From Deferrisoma camini S3R1 (GTDB taxonomy: Bacteria > Desulfobacterota > Deferrisomatia > Deferrisomatales > Deferrisomataceae): a stretch of DNA of 64,000 nucleotides. The notes under the pieces were generated by a model. It was given only the letters and a program-made list of their open reading frames with translations. It searched no databases and was not told where the DNA came from. Shown here in pieces: positions 52,030-60,569 of the stretch. Position numbers and translations under genes: made by a program. Numbering within the stretch: the stretch's first letter is position 1; each line of letters starts with the position of its first letter. The stretch lies in NCBI RefSeq assembly GCF_000526155.1, contig NZ_JAFN01000001.1, positions 2,319,014-2,383,013 on the forward strand. The letters run 5' to 3'.

Positions 52030-52784
52030 GCCACGAACTCCCCGACCACGATCCGGCCGGCGCGCTCCCCGGCCGGCAGGGCCTCGGCCTCCTCCCGGCC
52101 GATCAGCCGCTCCCGCAGGGCGGCCAGGGCCCGGGCCGGATCGGCCTCGTCGTTGCGGCGGCCGTACTGGGTGGGGCACGGGCTCACCACCTCCACGAAC
52201 GCGAACCCGGGCGTGGCGATGCCCCGGGCCACGGCCCGGGCCACCCGGTCGGGCTGCACCACCGCGTACCGGGCCACGTACGAGGCGCCGGCCGCGGCCA
52301 CCAGGCGGCACAGGTCGAACGGCCGGTGGGGGTTGCCGGCCGGGGTGGTGGCCGTGCGCGCCCCCCGGGGCGTGGTGGCCGCCACCTGGCCGCCGGTCAT
52401 GCCGTAGATCGAGTTGTTCGCGCACACCACGGTGACGTCCAGGTCCCGCCGGGCCGCGTGGATCAAGTGGTTCCCGCCGATCGAGGCCAGATCGCCGTCG
52501 CCGCTCACCACCAGGGTCACCCGATCGGGCCGGTACAGCTTGGCGCCGGTGGCAAAGGCCAGGGCCCGCCCGTGGAGGGTATGCAGGGTGTCGGCCCGCA
52601 GGTGGGGCGAGGGGATCCACGCGGCGCACCCGATCCCCGAGACCACCAGGAGCCGCTCCCGTTCCACCCCGGCCAGGTCCAGGGCCCGGCATACGGCCCC
52701 CAGCAGGATGCCGTGGCCGCACCCCGGGCAGAACGGGGTGGCCCCGAGCCCTTCGCGCAGCCAGTGGCTCAGATCCCGGGCCAT
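52026..52784 (-). CDS. korB: 2-oxoacid:ferredoxin oxidoreductase, beta (TPP) subunit
   Basis: This TPP-binding subunit has 252 residues. CPGCGHGILLGA, VVSGIGCAAWIPSPHL, TLHGRALAFATGAKL and the TPP-Mg motif GDGDLASIGGNHLIHAARRDLDVTVVCANNSIYGMTGGQ are all present. PCPTQYGRRN near the C-terminus is typical of the KorB type. It decarboxylates a 2-oxoacid and passes electrons to ferredoxin. ATG at 52784 follows GGAGG by 7 bases and lies 16 bases inside the end of the alpha gene. Confidence 0.92.
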   Translation of the reverse strand: MARDLSHWLREGLGATPFCPGCGHGILLGAVCRALDLAGVERERLLVVSGIGCAAWIPSPHLRADTLHTLHGRALAFATGAKLYRPDRVTLVVSGDGDLASIGGNHLIHAARRDLDVTVVCANNSIYGMTGGQVAATTPRGARTATTPAGNPHRPFDLCRLVAAAGASYVARYAVVQPDRVARAVARGIATPGFAFVEVVSPCPTQYGRRNDEADPARALAALRERLIGREEAEALPAGERAGRIVVGEFVA

Positions 52785-53932
52785 TGCACCGCCTCCTTCA
52801 CCCAGGCCGCGATCCGGCGGGGGTCGATGACCTCTCCGTTCACCTGGTGGAGCCCGTCCACCGGGCATCGGGCCTCCTTGCGGACCTCTCCCTGCACCTG
52901 ACCCAGGTTCATCTCGGGCACCCCGATCCATGCCACCCGCCGGGCCAGGGCCGCCACCTCCTCGGCCGGGAACGGCCACAGGGTCTGGAGCCGCAGCAGC
53001 CCCACCGGCACCCCCTCGGCCCGCAGCCGCCGGACCGCGGCCAGGGCCGACCGGGCGGTGAACCCGTAGGCCACCAGGGCGAACCGGGCGTCGTCCAGGA
53101 GGTACCCCTCGGTGCGGCAGATCTCGGGCCGCCGGTCCCACACCTTGCGGTGGAGCCGGGTCACCAGCCGCTCGTGCACCTCGGGGTCCTCGGTGCGGCG
53201 CCAGCCCCACGGGTCGTGGGTGGACCCGGTCACCAGCAGGTCGGCGCCGTCGCCGAAGCAGGGCATCGGCGGCACCCCCTGGGGCTCGTCCGTGCCGAAC
53301 GGCGGCCCCGACGGGTCCCGGTCCCTTCCGGCCACGGCCACCTCGGCGGGCACGTCCACCCGCTCCCTGAGGTGGCCCACCGCCTCCTCGGCCAGCAGGA
53401 TCACCGGCACCCGGTAGCGCTCGGCTAACTCGAACGCCCGCACGGTCAGGTCGAACATCTCCTGCACCGACCAGGGCGACAGCGCGATCACCGGGTAGTC
53501 TCCGTGGGACCCCCACCGGGCCTGCTGCACGTCGCCCGCGCCCGGGCGGGTGGCCTGGCCGGTGCAGGGGCCGGCCCGCTGCACGTCCACGATCACCAGC
53601 GGGGTCTCCGTGAACGCGGCATACCCCAGGGCCTCCATCATCAGGGAGAACCCCGGCCCCGAGGTGGCGGTCATGCCCTTGGCCCCGGCCCACACCGCCC
53701 CGATCACCGCCCCGATCGAGGCGATCTCGTCCTCCATCTGCACGAACACGCGGCCGAGCTCCGCGAACCGGGCCGCGATCCGCTCCATGATCTCGCTGGA
53801 GGGGGTGATGGGGTAGCCGGCGTAGAAGTCGCACCCGGCCGCCACGGCCGCATCGGCCGCGGCCTCGTTGCCCGACAAGTAACGGGGCCCGGGCTCGAAC
53901 GGCACCGGCGCGGTGGTCACCGGCACGGACAC
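52769..53932 (-). CDS. korA: 2-oxoacid:ferredoxin oxidoreductase, alpha subunit
   Basis: This alpha subunit has 387 residues. It has YLSGNEAAADAAVAAGCDFYAGYPITPSSEIMERIAARF, FVQMEDEIASIGAVIGAVWAGAKGMTATSGPGFSLMMEALGYAAFTETPLVIVDVQRAGPCTGQATRPGAGDV and LRLQTLWPFPAEEVAALARRVAWIGVPEMNLGQVQGEV. The first two are the pyrimidine-binding and alpha-core motifs of KorA-type proteins. The start is GTG at 53932. It heads an operon korA-korB-korC-flavoprotein-YkgJ. No separate small ferredoxin gene is present. Confidence 0.92.
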   Translation of the reverse strand: MSVPVTTAPVPFEPGPRYLSGNEAAADAAVAAGCDFYAGYPITPSSEIMERIAARFAELGRVFVQMEDEIASIGAVIGAVWAGAKGMTATSGPGFSLMMEALGYAAFTETPLVIVDVQRAGPCTGQATRPGAGDVQQARWGSHGDYPVIALSPWSVQEMFDLTVRAFELAERYRVPVILLAEEAVGHLRERVDVPAEVAVAGRDRDPSGPPFGTDEPQGVPPMPCFGDGADLLVTGSTHDPWGWRRTEDPEVHERLVTRLHRKVWDRRPEICRTEGYLLDDARFALVAYGFTARSALAAVRRLRAEGVPVGLLRLQTLWPFPAEEVAALARRVAWIGVPEMNLGQVQGEVRKEARCPVDGLHQVNGEVIDPRRIAAWVKEAVQWPGI

Positions 53933-53949
53933 GGCCCTCCCCTTTCGGC

Positions 53950-54085
53950 TGTAAGGCTGGGAGGCTGGAAAGCTGGAAGGCTCAAGAATCTCTTCCCGGC
54001 AACTTCGGTTCGTTGGTCGTTAGTCGTTGGTCGAAAGCTCGCCCCGACATCGGAGCCGGGGGCAGGGGTCCCAACCGACGACCGA
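53950..54085. repeat. Octad and heptad repeat region
   Basis: Octads like AAGGCTGG, GAGGCTGG, AAAGCTGG, AAGGCTCA run from about 53953. CAACTTCGG near 54000 is followed by four heptads (GGTTCGT, TGGTCGT, TAGTCGT, TGGTCGA). No inverted terminal repeat or core is present. It fills the gap between aapP and korA. Confidence 0.65.
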
Positions 54086-54087
54086 CC

Positions 54088-54864
54088 CTAATGCAAAATC
54101 TGGCTCAGGAACAGCTTCGTGCGTTCGTGCCGGGGGTGGTCGAAGAACTCGTGGGGGGTGTTCTCCTCGACGATCTGGCCGGCGTCCATGAAGATCACCC
54201 GGTCGGCCACGCTCTTGGCGAACCCCATCTCGTGGGTCACCACCAGCATGGTCATGCCCTCCTCGGCCAGCTCGATCATCACGTCGAGCACCTCCTTGAC
54301 CATCTCGGGGTCCAGGGCCGAGGTGGGCTCGTCGAACAGCATGATCTTGGGCTTCATGCACAGGCTCCGCGCGATCGCCACCCGCTGCTGCTGGCCGCCC
54401 GAGAGCTGGCCCGGGTACTTCTTGGCCTGGTCCGCGATCCGGACCTTCTCGAGGAAGTGCATGGCCATCTCCTCGGCCTCCTTCCGGGGGGTCTTGCGCA
54501 CCCAGATCGGGCCCAGGGTCAGGTTCTCCAGGATCGTGAGGTGGGGGAACAGGTTGAAGTGCTGGAACACCATGCCCACCTCGGCGCGGATCCGCTCGAT
54601 GTTCTTCACGTCGTTGGTGAGCTCGATGCCGTCCACCAGGATCCGGCCCCGCTGGTGCTTCTCCAGGCGGTTGATGCACCGGATCAGGGTGGACTTGCCC
54701 GACCCCGAGGGCCCGCAGATCACGATCCGCTCCCGGGGGGCCACCTCCAGGTTGATATCGTTGAGCACGTGCAGATCGCCGAACCACTTGTGCACGTGGA
54801 TCATCTGGATGATCGCCTCGTGGGCCGGCTTCACGGGTGCGGCCGGCTCGGGCTGGCGCGCCAT
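54088..54864 (-). CDS. aapP: Amino-acid ABC transporter ATP-binding protein
   Basis: This ABC ATPase of the polar amino acid (AapP/GlnQ) family has 258 residues: Walker [12 protein letters not shown]-loop [22 protein letters not shown], signature [15 protein letters not shown], Walker [17 protein letters not shown] and switch [29 protein letters not shown] at 54864. It is the last gene of aapJ-aapQ-aapM-aapP, starting 10 bases after aapM. It energises uptake of amino acids, most likely general L-amino acids. Confidence 0.95.
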   Translation of the reverse strand: MARQPEPAAPVKPAHEAIIQMIHVHKWFGDLHVLNDINLEVAPRERIVICGPSGSGKSTLIRCINRLEKHQRGRILVDGIELTNDVKNIERIRAEVGMVFQHFNLFPHLTILENLTLGPIWVRKTPRKEAEEMAMHFLEKVRIADQAKKYPGQLSGGQQQRVAIARSLCMKPKIMLFDEPTSALDPEMVKEVLDVMIELAEEGMTMLVVTHEMGFAKSVADRVIFMDAGQIVEENTPHEFFDHPRHERTKLFLSQILH

Positions 54865-54874
54865 CGGGAACCTC

Positions 54875-55975
54875 CTACCGGGTGCGGCCGGCCGTGCCCG
54901 GGGTCAGTTCCCGCTCGAGCCGCCGGCTGTAGCTGGACATGGAGAAGCAGCCCAGGAAGTACAGAAGCGCGAGGAACAGGTACGCCTCGGTGCTGAACCC
55001 CATCCACTGGGGGTTGGACAGGGTGGACTTGGTGGTGTTGAGCACGTCGTACAAGGCGATGATCACCACCAGCGAGGTGTCCTTGAACGCCGAGATCAGG
55101 ATGCCCACGGTGGGCGGGATCACGATCTTCAGAGCCTGGGGCAGGATGATCAGCCGCATGGTCTGCACGTAGTTGAGCCCCAGGGACTCGGCCGCCTCGT
55201 ACTGTCCCCGGGGAATGGCCTGGAGCCCTCCCCGCACCACCTCGGCGATGTAGGCCGCGGTGAACAGGATGATCGCGACCAGGGCCCGGAGGATCTTGTT
55301 CACGGTGACCCCCTCGGGCAGGAACAGGGGGAACATCACCGACGACATGAACAGCAGGCTGATCAGCGGCACCCCCCGGATCAGCTCGATGTAGGCCACG
55401 CACAGGCTCTTCACGGCCGGCAGTCGGGAGCGCCGGCCCAGGGCCAGCACCACGCCCAGGGGGTAGGCGGCCACCATGCCGAACACCGACAGGAGCAGCG
55501 TCAGCGGCAGCCCGCTCCACTGGCTGGTCTCCACCGGCTCGAGCCCCAGGATCCCGCCCCGCATCAGCACGCCCATCACCACCAGCGCCACCAGCCAGAT
55601 CCAGCCCAGCGACCTCTTCCACCGGCGGCGGTCCTTGCTGTACCACAGCAGGGCCACCAGCAGCCCCATGGCCACGGCCGGCCGCCACTGCTCGGGGTGG
55701 GGGTAGAACCCGAAGATGATGAACCGCAGGTTCTTGGTGATGACCGACCAGCACGCGCCCCCACCCACCCGGCAGGCCTCGGCCGGCGTGTTCCACAGGG
55801 CGTCCCAGAAGGCCCACCGCAGGAAGGGGGGCACCACCCAGCCCAGCCCGGCCACGGTGACCACGGTCAGGAGCGAGTTGAACCAGCCGTTGAACAGGTT
55901 CACCCGCATCCAGCCCCACACCCCCAGGCGGGTGGAGGGGGGCCGCAACGGTTGGGAGGGGCTCGATGCGCTCAC
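54875..55975 (-). CDS. aapM: Amino-acid ABC transporter permease
   Basis: This permease has 366 residues with the long N-terminal extension of AapM ([20 protein letters not shown]) and about eight hydrophobic segments. The permease core shows [67 protein letters not shown], including the EAA loop. The GTG start at 55975 overlaps the aapQ stop (GTGA). The protein pairs with AapQ to form the membrane channel. Confidence 0.93.
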   Translation of the reverse strand: MSASSPSQPLRPPSTRLGVWGWMRVNLFNGWFNSLLTVVTVAGLGWVVPPFLRWAFWDALWNTPAEACRVGGGACWSVITKNLRFIIFGFYPHPEQWRPAVAMGLLVALLWYSKDRRRWKRSLGWIWLVALVVMGVLMRGGILGLEPVETSQWSGLPLTLLLSVFGMVAAYPLGVVLALGRRSRLPAVKSLCVAYIELIRGVPLISLLFMSSVMFPLFLPEGVTVNKILRALVAIILFTAAYIAEVVRGGLQAIPRGQYEAAESLGLNYVQTMRLIILPQALKIVIPPTVGILISAFKDTSLVVIIALYDVLNTTKSTLSNPQWMGFSTEAYLFLALLYFLGCFSMSSYSRRLERELTPGTAGRTR

Positions 55976-57153
55976 CGTTCCACCAGCGCGATGCGTTTGT
56001 TGTACCAGTTCATGAAGGCCGACGTGGACAGGCTGAACATCAGGTACACGGCCATGATGAGGGCCACCCCCTCGATGGCCTGGCCGGTCTGGTTGATGGT
56101 GGTGTTGGCCACCGACACGAAGTCCGGGAACCCGATCGCCACGGCCAGGGAGCTGTTCTTGGTGAGGTTGAGCATCTGGCTCGTGAGCGGCGGCACGATC
56201 ACCCGCAGCGCCTGGGGCAGGATCACCAGGTTCAGGGTCTGGCCGGAGGTGAGCCCCAGGCTCATGGCCGCCTCGGTCTGGCCGTGGCTCACCGACTGGA
56301 TGCCGGCCCGGACGATCTCGGCCACGAACGCCGAGGTGTAGAGGACGAGCCCCAGCAGCAGGGCCGCGAACTCCGGGCTCAGCGACAGGCCGCCCCGGAA
56401 GTTGAACCCCTTGAGGTGGGGCACGTTCATGGCCGTGGGCGCCCCGCCGAGCCACCAGGCCAGGGCCGGCAGCCCCAGCAGCAGGGCCAGGCCCACCCGG
56501 AACGTGGGGAAGATCCGGCCCGTGGCCTCCTGCCGCTTTCGGGCCCAACGCCGAAGGAGCCACACCCCCACGCAGGCGGCCACGAACGCCGCGGCCATCC
56601 ACCGGTAGGCCGGGTGGGCGGCCGGGATCGGAAGCAGCAGCCCCCGGTTGCACAGGAACACCCCGGGCAGGGGGCTCAGGGCCTGGCGGGGCGAGGGCAG
56701 GATCTCGTTGAACAGGGCGTACCAGAAGAAGAGCTGCAGAAGCACCGGGATGTCCTGGAGCACCTCGATGTAGGCCCCGGCCAGCTTCGACACCAGCCAG
56801 TTGGTCGACAGGCGGGCGATGCCCACGAAGGTGCCCAGGAGCACGGTGAGCACGATGCCGAGGAACGACACCCGCAGGGTGTTGAGCACCCCCACCAGCA
56901 GGGCCTTGGCGTAGGTGTCGGCGGCCGAGTAGGCGATCGGGGACTCCCCGATCTCGAACCCGGACTCCCGGCCCAGGAACCCGAACCCGGTGGCGATGTT
57001 CTGGCGGGCCAGGTTGGCCTGGACGTTGGCGAACAGGTAGTACCCCACGGCCAGCACCACCGCCAGGACCGCGGCCTGGAAGGCCAGGGCCCTCTTGGCC
57101 GGGTCGTTCCAGAACGGGGTGGCGGCCGCGGGTGCGCTCGTGCTCTGGATCAT
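55972..57153 (-). CDS. aapQ: Amino-acid ABC transporter permease
   Basis: This permease has 393 residues. It has GFGFLGRESGFEIGESPIAYSAADTYAKALLVGVLNTLRVSFLGIVLTVLLGTFVGIARLSTNWLV, typical of AapQ. The EAA region is VRAGIQSVSHGQTEAAMSLGLTSGQTLNLVILPQALRVIVPPLTSQMLNLTKNSSLAVAIG. About eight membrane helices are visible. ATG at 57153. A stable hairpin at 57196-57224 separates it from aapJ, a common place for dosage control between binding protein and channel genes. Confidence 0.94.
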   Translation of the reverse strand: MIQSTSAPAAATPFWNDPAKRALAFQAAVLAVVLAVGYYLFANVQANLARQNIATGFGFLGRESGFEIGESPIAYSAADTYAKALLVGVLNTLRVSFLGIVLTVLLGTFVGIARLSTNWLVSKLAGAYIEVLQDIPVLLQLFFWYALFNEILPSPRQALSPLPGVFLCNRGLLLPIPAAHPAYRWMAAAFVAACVGVWLLRRWARKRQEATGRIFPTFRVGLALLLGLPALAWWLGGAPTAMNVPHLKGFNFRGGLSLSPEFAALLLGLVLYTSAFVAEIVRAGIQSVSHGQTEAAMSLGLTSGQTLNLVILPQALRVIVPPLTSQMLNLTKNSSLAVAIGFPDFVSVANTTINQTGQAIEGVALIMAVYLMFSLSTSAFMNWYNKRIALVER

Positions 57154-57195
57154 GGGCTCGTGCGGGCGTCCGTGGTGGGATCCGGTGGGGGCACC

Positions 57196-57224
57196 GGGCC
57201 GGCCCCGGCGAAGGGGGCCGGCCC
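57196..57224 (-). promoter_or_regulatory. Intercistronic hairpin between aapJ and aapQ
   Basis: GGGCCGGCCCC (57196-57206) pairs with GGGGCCGGCCC (57214-57224) around a 7-base loop, an 11-bp all-GC stem. There is no T run on the minus strand, so it is more likely an mRNA stabiliser or attenuator than a full terminator. Confidence 0.6.
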
Positions 57225-57238
57225 CGGCTCGCGTTCCT

Positions 57239-58255
57239 CTACTTGAAGGGCGGCACGTACATCAGGCCGCCGTCGGTCCACAGGGCGTTCAGGCCCCGCT
57301 CCAGCCCCAGGGGGGTGTTGGGGCCCACGTTGCGCTCGAACACCTCGGCGTAGTTGCCCACCTGCTTGATGATGTTGTAGGCCCACTTCTCGTCGAGGCC
57401 CAGGGCCTTGCCGTTGCCCGGGGTCACGCCCAGGAACCGCTGGATCTTGGGGTCCTTGCTCTTGAGCATCTGGTCCACGTTCTTGGAGGTGATGCCCATC
57501 TCCTCGGCCGCGATCATGGCCATGACCGCGTAGTCCACGATGTCGCGCCACTGCTCGTCGCCGTGGCGCACGGCCGGGGCCAGGGGCTCCTTGGAGATGA
57601 TCTCGGGCAGGATCACGTAGTCGTCCGGGTTGGGGGCCACGGCGCGGGTGCCGGCGAGCTGGGAGGCGTCCGAGGTGAGCACGTCGCACCGGCCCGAGAA
57701 GAAGGTCTTGGCCAGCTCGGCCGTGTTCTCGATGACCACCGGCTTCCACTCCATGTTGTTCGTGCGGAAGAAGTCGGCCGCGTTCATCTCGGTGGTGGTG
57801 CCGGGCAGCACGCACACCGTGGCGCCGTCGAGCTCCTTGGCGCTCTTCACGCCGAGCTTCTTGGGCACCATGAACCCCTGGCCGTCGTAGTAGTTCACGT
57901 GCACGAAGTCCAGGCCCAGGGCCGTGTCCCGGGTCAGGGTCCGGGTGGCGTTGCGGCACAGCACGTCGATCTCGCCCGACTGGAGCGCGGTGAACCGCTG
58001 CACCGCGGTCAGCGGCACCCACTTCACCTTGGAGGCGTCGCCGAACACGGCCGCGGCGATGGCCCGGCCGGTGTCCACGTCCAGCCCCTTCCACACGCCC
58101 TTCTCGTCGGGCATGCCGAACCCGAAAAGGCTCCCGTTCACGCCCACGATCACGTATCCTCGGGCGCGCACGGTGTCCAGGGTCTTCCCGGCCAAGGCCG
58201 GGCCCGCGGCCAGGACCGCGGCGAGGGTCAGGGTGGCGATGCGTCGCAGGCTCAT
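57239..58255 (-). CDS. aapJ: Amino-acid ABC transporter substrate-binding protein
   Basis: This periplasmic binding protein of the AapJ family has 338 residues. The signal peptide is SLRRIATLTLAAVLAAGPALAGKT. The mature part has LDTVRARGYVIVGVNGSLFGFGMPDEKGVWKGLDVDTGRAIAAAVFGD, WVPLTAVQRFTALQSGEIDVLCRNATRTLTRD and LDFVHVNYYDGQGFMVPKKLG. The C-terminal RNVGPNTPLGLERGLNALWTDGGLMY matches the family ending. ATG at 58255 follows GGAGGAGG. It is the first gene of aapJQMP; the leader to 58440 is AT-richer (TTGAATATACTGAACG) and should hold the promoter. Confidence 0.95.
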   Translation of the reverse strand: MSLRRIATLTLAAVLAAGPALAGKTLDTVRARGYVIVGVNGSLFGFGMPDEKGVWKGLDVDTGRAIAAAVFGDASKVKWVPLTAVQRFTALQSGEIDVLCRNATRTLTRDTALGLDFVHVNYYDGQGFMVPKKLGVKSAKELDGATVCVLPGTTTEMNAADFFRTNNMEWKPVVIENTAELAKTFFSGRCDVLTSDASQLAGTRAVAPNPDDYVILPEIISKEPLAPAVRHGDEQWRDIVDYAVMAMIAAEEMGITSKNVDQMLKSKDPKIQRFLGVTPGNGKALGLDEKWAYNIIKQVGNYAEVFERNVGPNTPLGLERGLNALWTDGGLMYVPPFK

Positions 58256-58464
58256 GATCCTCCTCCTTTCCGGGCGGCTACGCGCCCCGTGAGCGAAGGG
58301 CCCCTGGGTACCACAGGCTCGACTCGTTTGGCAAGAACAAAGGGTTTTTGAATATACTGAACGCTGTCCACCATAACCAAACCCCCGCTTCCCTGCGCCA
58401 ATGGAACGCACTGCCAGCGCCTTGTCAAGGGATGCGAGAGGAACAGACGGAAGCGCTTCGGCCG

Positions 58465-58511
58465 TCCGAGGGCCCGGGACCGAAGGCCGATGACCGGAGA
58501 CCGAGGTCGAC
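58465..58511. repeat. Short repeat end directly before the EamA gene
   Basis: Read on the minus strand, GTCGACCTCGGTCTCCGGTCATCGGCC-type sequence (about 58485-58511) matches the left end and the first heptads of the family. The ATG of the EamA gene follows at once at 58512. Confidence 0.5.
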
Positions 58512-59423
58512 ATGGTAATCAACCGTGGGTTGTACGTCCGGCTGGCCGGGGCGGCCGTGCTGTGGGGGGGCACGTTCGTGGCGGGCCGGCTCCTGGCGGC
58601 CGAGGTGTCGCCGGCCGCGGCCGCGTTCGTGCGGTTCGCCCTGGCCGGGGCGGTGCTGGCCGCCCTGGCCTGGCGCGAGGGCGAGCCCGTGGCCTGGACC
58701 CCGCGCACCCTGGGGTGGTTCGCGCTCCTGGGCCTGACCGGCGTGGCCGGGTACAACCTGCTCTTCTTCACGGGGCTTCGCACCGTGGAGGCGGGCCGGG
58801 CGGCGCTCATTATCGCCAACAACCCCGTGGCCATCGCGGCCGGAGCCGCCCTGGTGCTGGGCGAGAGGCTGGGGCTGCGGGCCAGCCTGGGCATCGGGGT
58901 GGCCGTGGTGGGGGCCTGCGTGGTGGTGAGCCGGGGCCACCCCCTGCAGGTCCTCAGGGGGGGCGTGGGCGTGGGCGAGCTGTGCATCGCCGGATGCGTG
59001 GTGTGCTGGACCGCCTACACCCTGATCGGCCGGAGGGCCCTGGCCGGCCTGAGCCCCCTTCAGGCCACGGCCGGGGCCTGCGTGGTCGGCGCCGCGATCC
59101 TGGCCGGACCGGCCCTGGCCGGGGGCCTGGCCCGCGGCATCGGGGCCTGGTCGGCCACGGCCTGGGCGAGCGCCCTGTACCTGGCCCTGGGGGGGACGGT
59201 GCTCGCGTTCGTGTGGTACTACCGGGGGGTGCAGGCCCTGGGCGCGGCCCGGGCCGGGGTGTTCATCAACCTGGTTCCGGTGAGCGGGGTGGTGTTCGGG
59301 TGGCTGTTCCTGGGCGAGCGTCTGGACCCCTCGGTCTGGGTCGGCGGGGCCCTGGTGGCCACGGGCATCGCCCTCACCCGGACCCGGGCCGAGGCTCCAC
59401 CGGTTCGAACCGGTTCGTCCTGA
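58512..59423 (+). CDS. EamA-family (DMT) transporter
   Basis: This membrane protein of 303 residues has ten hydrophobic segments in two EamA halves: LAGAAVLWGGTFVAGRLLAAEVSPAAAAFVRFALAGAVLAALAW and the second GELCIAGCVVCWTAYTLIGRRALAGLSPLQATAGACVVGA. The typical ends are RAALIIANNPVAIAAGAALVLGERLG and AARAGVFINLVPVSGVVFGWLFLGERLDPSVWVGGALVATGIAL. Family members export metabolites or amino acids; the substrate is unknown. ATG at 58512 abuts a repeat end. The last 50 bases overlap the convergent asparaginase gene. Confidence 0.9.
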   Translation: MVINRGLYVRLAGAAVLWGGTFVAGRLLAAEVSPAAAAFVRFALAGAVLAALAWREGEPVAWTPRTLGWFALLGLTGVAGYNLLFFTGLRTVEAGRAALIIANNPVAIAAGAALVLGERLGLRASLGIGVAVVGACVVVSRGHPLQVLRGGVGVGELCIAGCVVCWTAYTLIGRRALAGLSPLQATAGACVVGAAILAGPALAGGLARGIGAWSATAWASALYLALGGTVLAFVWYYRGVQALGAARAGVFINLVPVSGVVFGWLFLGERLDPSVWVGGALVATGIALTRTRAEAPPVRTGSS

Positions 59424-59877
59424 GGTTCTTGCGCACCCGGAACGGGTCGAACACCCGGCCGTTCATGGCCAGGTACACCCCGGGCGGCAGGATCTGCACC
59501 GCGGCCACGGCGAACCCCAGGTTGAACGGCGCGTCCGTGGACCGGAACCGGCCCGGCTGGATCGCACCCGTGAGCACCACGGTCTTGCCGGGGATGCCGG
59601 CGAGCGCCCGGCCGGTCTCGGCCATGGTGTCGGTGCCGTGGGTCACCACCACCCGGTCCTCGGGGCACCGCTCCACCGCCTCGCGGATCCGGGCCCGGTC
59701 CTCGGGCGTGATCTCCAGGCTGTCCTTGCGCATCACCGGCTCCACCTCGTACTCGAACGCCACCCCGGCCTCCCGGAGCACCTCCCCGGCCAGGGGCTCG
59801 CCCACCTGGTAGGTGCTCTTGGCGTCGAAGTACACCTTGTCGATCGTACCCCCCGTGGTGATCACCCGGATCCGCAC
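59374..59877 (-). CDS. Short asparaginase-domain protein
   Basis: This protein of 167 residues covers only the N-terminal domain of L-asparaginases: IRVITTGGTIDKVYFDAKSTYQVG with the first catalytic Thr, and VVVTHGTDTMAETGRAL with the second Thr-Asp pair. VLTGAIQPGRFRSTDAPFNLGFAVAAVQILPPGVYLAMNGRVF follows. The usual enzyme is about 330 residues, with a C-terminal domain that completes the active site in a dimer. Such short forms occur in several anaerobes and may form a different assembly. GTG at 59877. It is convergent with EamA and overlaps it by 50 bases. Confidence 0.82.
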   Translation of the reverse strand: MRIRVITTGGTIDKVYFDAKSTYQVGEPLAGEVLREAGVAFEYEVEPVMRKDSLEITPEDRARIREAVERCPEDRVVVTHGTDTMAETGRALAGIPGKTVVLTGAIQPGRFRSTDAPFNLGFAVAAVQILPPGVYLAMNGRVFDPFRVRKNLRTNRFEPVEPRPGSG

Positions 59878-59891
59878 CGCTCACCTCCCGG

Positions 59892-60146
59892 TCAACGCGG
59901 CAGCCCGTCTTCGTCGCACCCGAGGATCTCGTCGTCCGGGCGCGGGTCCTGCACCGGCAACGAGGCGCAGTGACGGGCGATCTCGTCCAACTCGTCGGCC
60001 AAGCGCCGCCCCCCGCGTTCCCGGCGGATCCGCTCCAGCCGTTCCCGGAGGGCTCGGGTGACCGCTTCGGTCTTGGTCTCACCGGTCAATCGGGCCAGAA
60101 CCGTTGCGAGCCGGTCGGTTTCGGGATTTCGAATGTTCAGAGCCAT
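59892..60146 (-). CDS. VapB-like antitoxin, no VapC partner
   Basis: This protein of 84 residues begins [44 protein letters not shown], the standard N-terminus of the VapB/PSK antitoxin type (ribbon-helix-helix DNA binding). The C-terminus is acidic and would bind a PIN-domain toxin. No vapC follows: the next gene downstream is the asparaginase. An ATG at 60149 is an alternative start one codon upstream. Tandem 12-bp repeats lie 16 bases upstream and may be its operator. Confidence 0.8.
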   Translation of the reverse strand: MALNIRNPETDRLATVLARLTGETKTEAVTRALRERLERIRRERGGRRLADELDEIARHCASLPVQDPRPDDEILGCDEDGLPR

Positions 60147-60161
60147 CATCTCCCCGCAACC

Positions 60162-60185
60162 ATACAGCTACACATATAACTACAC
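60162..60185 (-). promoter_or_regulatory. Tandem 12-bp repeats, putative antitoxin operator
   Basis: On the minus strand GTGTAGTTATAT and GTGTAGCTGTAT are directly adjacent (60185-60174 and 60173-60162), differing at two positions. They lie just upstream of the VapB-like start and overlap the AT-rich stretch where a promoter would sit. Ribbon-helix-helix antitoxins usually bind such repeats. Confidence 0.5.
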
Positions 60186-60247
60186 GGTGCCCGACCGGGC
60201 CCCTGTTGTCAAACCGCGTTCTCCCGCCCCCCAGCCGCCCACTCCAG

Positions 60248-60450
60248 ACTCCTCCGAAGCCTCCGGACGAGGCCGTTCTCGGTCACATACGGAACCACCA
60301 GCTCGTACCGGCCCGGGTGATGGCCACGTAGGCGAGGTTCTTGAGCTGCTCCTTCCCGACCGCCACCGGCCCCTTCACCCTGTGAGGGCGTCGGCCAGGC
60401 ACAGGGAGCGTTCCCGCCGCAGGCGCTCCAGGATCTGGTTCTTGTCCTCC
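60248..60450 (-). pseudogene. Remnant of a second NERD/UvrD-like helicase gene
   Basis: Two blocks match the intact helicase gene at 61911-63764. Block 1 (about 60250-60347) matches its 3' end at about 61920-62022. Block 2 (about 60360-60450) matches its 5' region at about 63372-63462. They are joined directly, so about 1.35 kb is deleted. Base changes and small indels (for example CCTGTGAGGGCG versus CCTTGTGCGGGTCG) break the frame. It is a relic of a duplicate copy in the same orientation. Confidence 0.8.
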
Positions 60451-60514
60451 GAGTCCTGTGGAAGCCGGGTAGAGAGCCCGGCTGGGGAACCGCAGCCGCG
60501 GGGCGCCCGGTTCA

Positions 60515-60545
60515 TGACGATTGAATATCGGATATTCAATCGTCA
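60515..60545. repeat. Perfect 31-bp palindrome
   Basis: TGACGATTGAATATC, a central G, then GATATTCAATCGTCA: 15-bp arms without mismatch. It is AT-rich against a GC-rich background. It lies 25 bases beyond the stop of the DUF4143 ATPase gene, and a diverged copy lies at the other end of that gene. Confidence 0.9.
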
Positions 60546-60569
60546 CGCCACCCGCCCGCCACCCCCGGC

